From NCBI GenBank assembly GCA_002869305.1, contig PKTC01000442.1, positions 1 to 9,620 on the forward strand: 9,620 nucleotides of DNA, in the 5' to 3' direction. Shown here in pieces: positions 7,767 through 9,620 of the stretch. Made by a program: the position numbers and the translations under genes. This DNA is from Marinilabiliales bacterium (lineage in GTDB: Bacteria; Bacteroidota; Bacteroidia; Bacteroidales; UBA12077). The notes below the pieces were generated by a model. That model made no database searches and was not told the origin of the DNA. It worked only from the letters and a program-made list of their open reading frames with translations. Position 1 is the first letter of the stretch, and each line of letters starts with the position of its first letter.

Positions 7767-8264
7767 TTATAATACATCTTTAAAATGTATAAAAACAGAT
7801 TTAAAGAAATGCCATGTTATGTATATTGAGGCAGCAAGTTTTAACCCGACTCCCGTTAAAAAGCCAACAAAAGCTCCAAGACCTGCTCTGAAAGCTTCTT
7901 TATTTTTTGCTCCTTTGAGTGATTCTCCAATAATTGCCCCCACAAGTGGCCCTAAAATTAAACCAACAGGTCCAAAAAATATCATTCCTATTATCATACC
8001 AATGGTAGCACCCCACATACCTGCTTTGGTTCCACCAAATTTTTTAGTGCCCCAAATTGGTACTACATAATCTAATATTGTAACAGCTATAGCAATAAAA
8101 GCTAGTAATAATAGAAAGTTAGTAGTATAGTCTGCAAAATCCGTAAAGTGTAAAATTAGTATTCCAATAAAGCTTAAGGGTGGTCCGGGGATGATTGGTA
8201 GAATACATCCTAACAATCCAAAAACGATTAGAATTAAACCTATAACTAGCAAGAAATAATCCAT
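7767..8264 (-). CDS. DUF456 family membrane protein
   Basis: This 165-residue integral membrane protein has no assigned function. It shows the DUF456 pattern: an N-terminal hydrophobic hairpin with GCILPIIPGPPLSFIG near 19-34, a second segment near 49-70 ending in YVVPIWGTKKFGGTK, then a glycine-rich pair (about 82-113, GPVGLILGPLVGAIIGE) and a last hydrophobic stretch (about 126-150). The Gly-rich stretches resemble glycine-zipper membrane packing. Length is typical of the family. The ATG start at 8264 lies about 27 bp after a promoter candidate (8291-8320). The DUF4105/Lnb-like gene follows after 22 bp, suggesting an envelope-related operon. No catalytic residues are evident. Confidence 0.85.
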   Translation of the reverse strand: MDYFLLVIGLILIVFGLLGCILPIIPGPPLSFIGILILHFTDFADYTTNFLLLLAFIAIAVTILDYVVPIWGTKKFGGTKAGMWGATIGMIIGMIFFGPVGLILGPLVGAIIGESLKGAKNKEAFRAGLGAFVGFLTGVGLKLAASIYITWHFFKSVFIHFKDVL

Positions 8265-8287
8265 ATGCTTATCAATTTATTAATACC

Positions 8288-8318
8288 TGATAAAATTAAT
8301 CATAAAATCATTTTATCA
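8288..8318. repeat. Perfect 9-bp AT-rich inverted repeat
   Basis: TGATAAAAT (8288-8296) and ATTTTATCA (8310-8318) are exact reverse complements with a 13-nt spacer, located between the FeoB-associated gene and the DUF456 gene. The arms overlap both elements of the DUF456 promoter candidate, so it may be an operator. It could instead be a weak terminator for the feoB transcript, but it lacks GC pairs. AT-rich context makes chance possible. Confidence 0.4.
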
Positions 8319-8320
8319 AA
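8291..8320 (-). promoter_or_regulatory. Candidate promoter for DUF456-DUF4105 operon
   Basis: On the minus strand, TTTG (plus-strand CAAA at 8317-8320) is followed after 18 nt by TAATTTTA (plus-strand 8291-8298), seven of eight matches to TAnnTTTG. It lies in the 86-bp gap behind the feoB genes, 27 bp before the DUF456 ATG. Spacing is one base short of the usual range, and the region is AT-rich, so confidence is moderate. Confidence 0.42.
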
Positions 8321-8350
8321 ATATGTACTAATTAAATTATGTGAGTTGAT

Positions 8351-8518
8351 CTAATTACTTGACAAGGATTTGATATCTTTTATTTTTGTTTTGAAATCAC
8401 ATGAAGAACAACCACAAGAATTATTTTGTTTTTGAGTAAAAAGCTTTGCTATGTTATAAACCGCATATAAAACAGATGCAATAACAATAAGACCAACTAT
8501 GATTTCTTGTATGTTCAT
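8351..8518 (-). CDS. FeoB-associated Cys-rich membrane protein
   Basis: This 55-residue protein starts at the ATG at 8518, MNIQEIIVGLIVIASV, 2 bp after the feoB stop. A longer in-frame reading back to 8614 would overlap feoB by almost 100 bases and lacks family character, so the short start is preferred. One membrane helix spans about residues 5-25. It is followed by a polar tail with Cys35, Cys37 and Cys40 in the motif CGCSSC. This matches the FeoB_associated family of tiny proteins found behind feoB. The Cys cluster could bind iron or assist the transporter; the role is not proven. Tight spacing implies translational coupling with feoB. Confidence 0.85.
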   Translation of the reverse strand: MNIQEIIVGLIVIASVLYAVYNIAKLFTQKQNNSCGCSSCDFKTKIKDIKSLSSN

Positions 8519-8520
8519 AA

Positions 8521-9620
8521 TTACAATATTAACGATCCAATCTGATATATTAATAAAGACATAAACCAGGCTAAAAATGTTGTGTATATGACTGTAAAAA
8601 TAGCCCATTTCCAATGACCTGATTCTTTACTTATTGCTGCAATCGAGGCAACACAAGGGAAATACAATAAAATAAAAATTAAGAATCCAAATGCAACTAA
8701 TGGAGAATAAACGGGATTTCCATTTTGGTCTTTTTCATTTTTAAGTCGATATACTAAATTGTTTGAACTTTCTTCATCTTCAGCCTGGTAAAGAACACCC
8801 ATGGTGCTTACCACAATTTCTTTAGCCGCAACTCCAGATAAAAGACTAACACCCATTTTCCAATCAAAACCAAGTGGACGAATAACGGGTTCTATAAATT
8901 TACCAATTCTACCAATATATGACTTAACCTGCTCTTCAGATGTTTTTTGAACTAAAATATTATCAATTAATTCGTCTTTGTTCGGTAAATTTTCTTTTGT
9001 TATTTCTGTGATTTGTTGATCGTAGTTAAATGAATATTCAATGTCGCGCGGATAATAACCTAAAGCCCAGATAATTATTGATGCAACCAGGATCACTCCA
9101 CCCATCTTTTTTAAGTATTGAGCAGCTTTAAACCACATGTGACGTGTAAGATTTTTTAAAGTTGGTATTCTGTACGGTGGCAATTCCATAACAAAAGGAA
9201 CTTCTTTAGATTTGAAAATAGTTTTCTTGAAAACAATTGCAACAATTGCTGCAACGGCTATCCCTATCATATAAATTGAAAATAGTATTAATCCCGGACG
9301 GTTTACGAAGACAGCTGAAATAATTAAAACATAGACTGGCAATCGGGCACTGCACGACATGAAAGGATTAATCAGCATGGTAAGAATACGGTTCTGCCTG
9401 TTTTCAATGGTTCGTGTTGCCATAATGGCTGGAACATTGCAACCAAATCCCATTACTAAAGGTATAAAAGATCTTCCGTGCAGTCCTATTTTATGCATAA
9501 TTCGGTCCATGATAAATGCTGCTCTTGCCATATAACCTGTATCTTCCATTATTGAAATAAAGAAGAAAAGAATAAGAATATTGGGTAGAAAAATAATAAC
9601 CCCTCCAACCCCTCCAATCA
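8521..9620 (-). CDS. feoB: Ferrous iron transport protein FeoB, C-terminal part (5' truncated)
   Basis: These 365 residues are the C-terminal membrane half of the inner-membrane Fe(II) transporter. The frame is open to the right edge: before the internal Met at 9549 it reads IGGVGGVIIFLPNILILFFF, a typical FeoB helix, so that Met is not the start. Visible hallmarks are MEDTGYMARAAFIMDR, the first Gate segment GFGCNVPAIMATR (Cys near 9440) and the second PFMSCSARLPVYV (Cys near 9353). Further on come SGVAAKEIVVSTMGVLYQ and a C-terminal PCVASIAAISKESGHWKWA helix. A charged loop between helices (about 8905-9045) is normal for Bacteroidota. The GTP-binding G domain lies outside the window. A FeoB-associated gene follows after 2 bp. 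Confidence 0.96.
   Translation of the reverse strand, partial: IGGVGGVIIFLPNILILFFFISIMEDTGYMARAAFIMDRIMHKIGLHGRSFIPLVMGFGCNVPAIMATRTIENRQNRILTMLINPFMSCSARLPVYVLIISAVFVNRPGLILFSIYMIGIAVAAIVAIVFKKTIFKSKEVPFVMELPPYRIPTLKNLTRHMWFKAAQYLKKMGGVILVASIIIWALGYYPRDIEYSFNYDQQITEITKENLPNKDELIDNILVQKTSEEQVKSYIGRIGKFIEPVIRPLGFDWKMGVSLLSGVAAKEIVVSTMGVLYQAEDEESSNNLVYRLKNEKDQNGNPVYSPLVAFGFLIFILLYFPCVASIAAISKESGHWKWAIFTVIYTTFLAWFMSLLIYQIGSLIL

Noticed and set aside
7732..8070. 112-residue plus-strand open frame across the DUF456 gene
   Set aside because: Proline-rich composition arises from the complement of the glycine-rich DUF456 helices; no family character.

Overview
The window is AT-rich and gene-dense and looks like the chromosome of a Bacteroidota bacterium, probably a Bacteroidales/Marinilabiliales-type marine or anaerobic organism. 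The support is protein character (LolA directly after FtsK, a DUF4105/Lnb protein, FeoB with a tiny Cys-rich partner), A-rich leaders without strong Shine-Dalgarno sites, and candidate promoters of the TTTG-N18/19-TAnnTTTG type. I see no transposase, phage gene, tRNA, rRNA or CRISPR array. The assignment to order is inference.

Layout. At the left edge, the end of an HD-domain phosphohydrolase (PgpH/YqfF type) runs rightward to 427. It meets a leftward pair, ftsK then lolA (3541 down to 493), across a shared hairpin terminator at 444-473. Upstream of ftsK is a leftward gene for a small lipoprotein of unknown function (4346-3660). A 238-bp divergent intergenic region follows, holding a good candidate promoter for the lipoprotein gene, a compact GGGTG/CACCC palindrome and a perfect 11-bp inverted repeat. 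Next is a rightward operon of carbamate kinase (4585-5541) and ornithine carbamoyltransferase (5570-6571), closed by a strong terminator. Everything to the right is leftward: FeoB (cut by the right edge), a 55-residue FeoB-associated Cys-rich protein, a DUF456 membrane protein, and a DUF4105 protein that resembles the lipoprotein N-acyltransferase Lnb.

How the genes fit together. Three leftward genes concern lipoproteins: LolA (periplasmic lipoprotein carrier), a lipoprotein, and a possible Lnb that would add the third acyl chain to lipoproteins. They are not one operon. Carbamate kinase and ornithine carbamoyltransferase together convert citrulline to ornithine, CO2, ammonia and ATP, the second half of the arginine deiminase pathway; no deiminase gene lies in the window. 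FeoB and its small partner take up ferrous iron. FtsK segregates chromosome termini at division.

Most of the window is ordinary core genome. The points most worth a second look are the putative Lnb with its TTG start, the non-coding inverted repeats at 4360-4370, 4463-4493 and 8288-8318, and the citrulline-degrading pair without a deiminase. I did not find convincing evidence of an undescribed multi-gene system.
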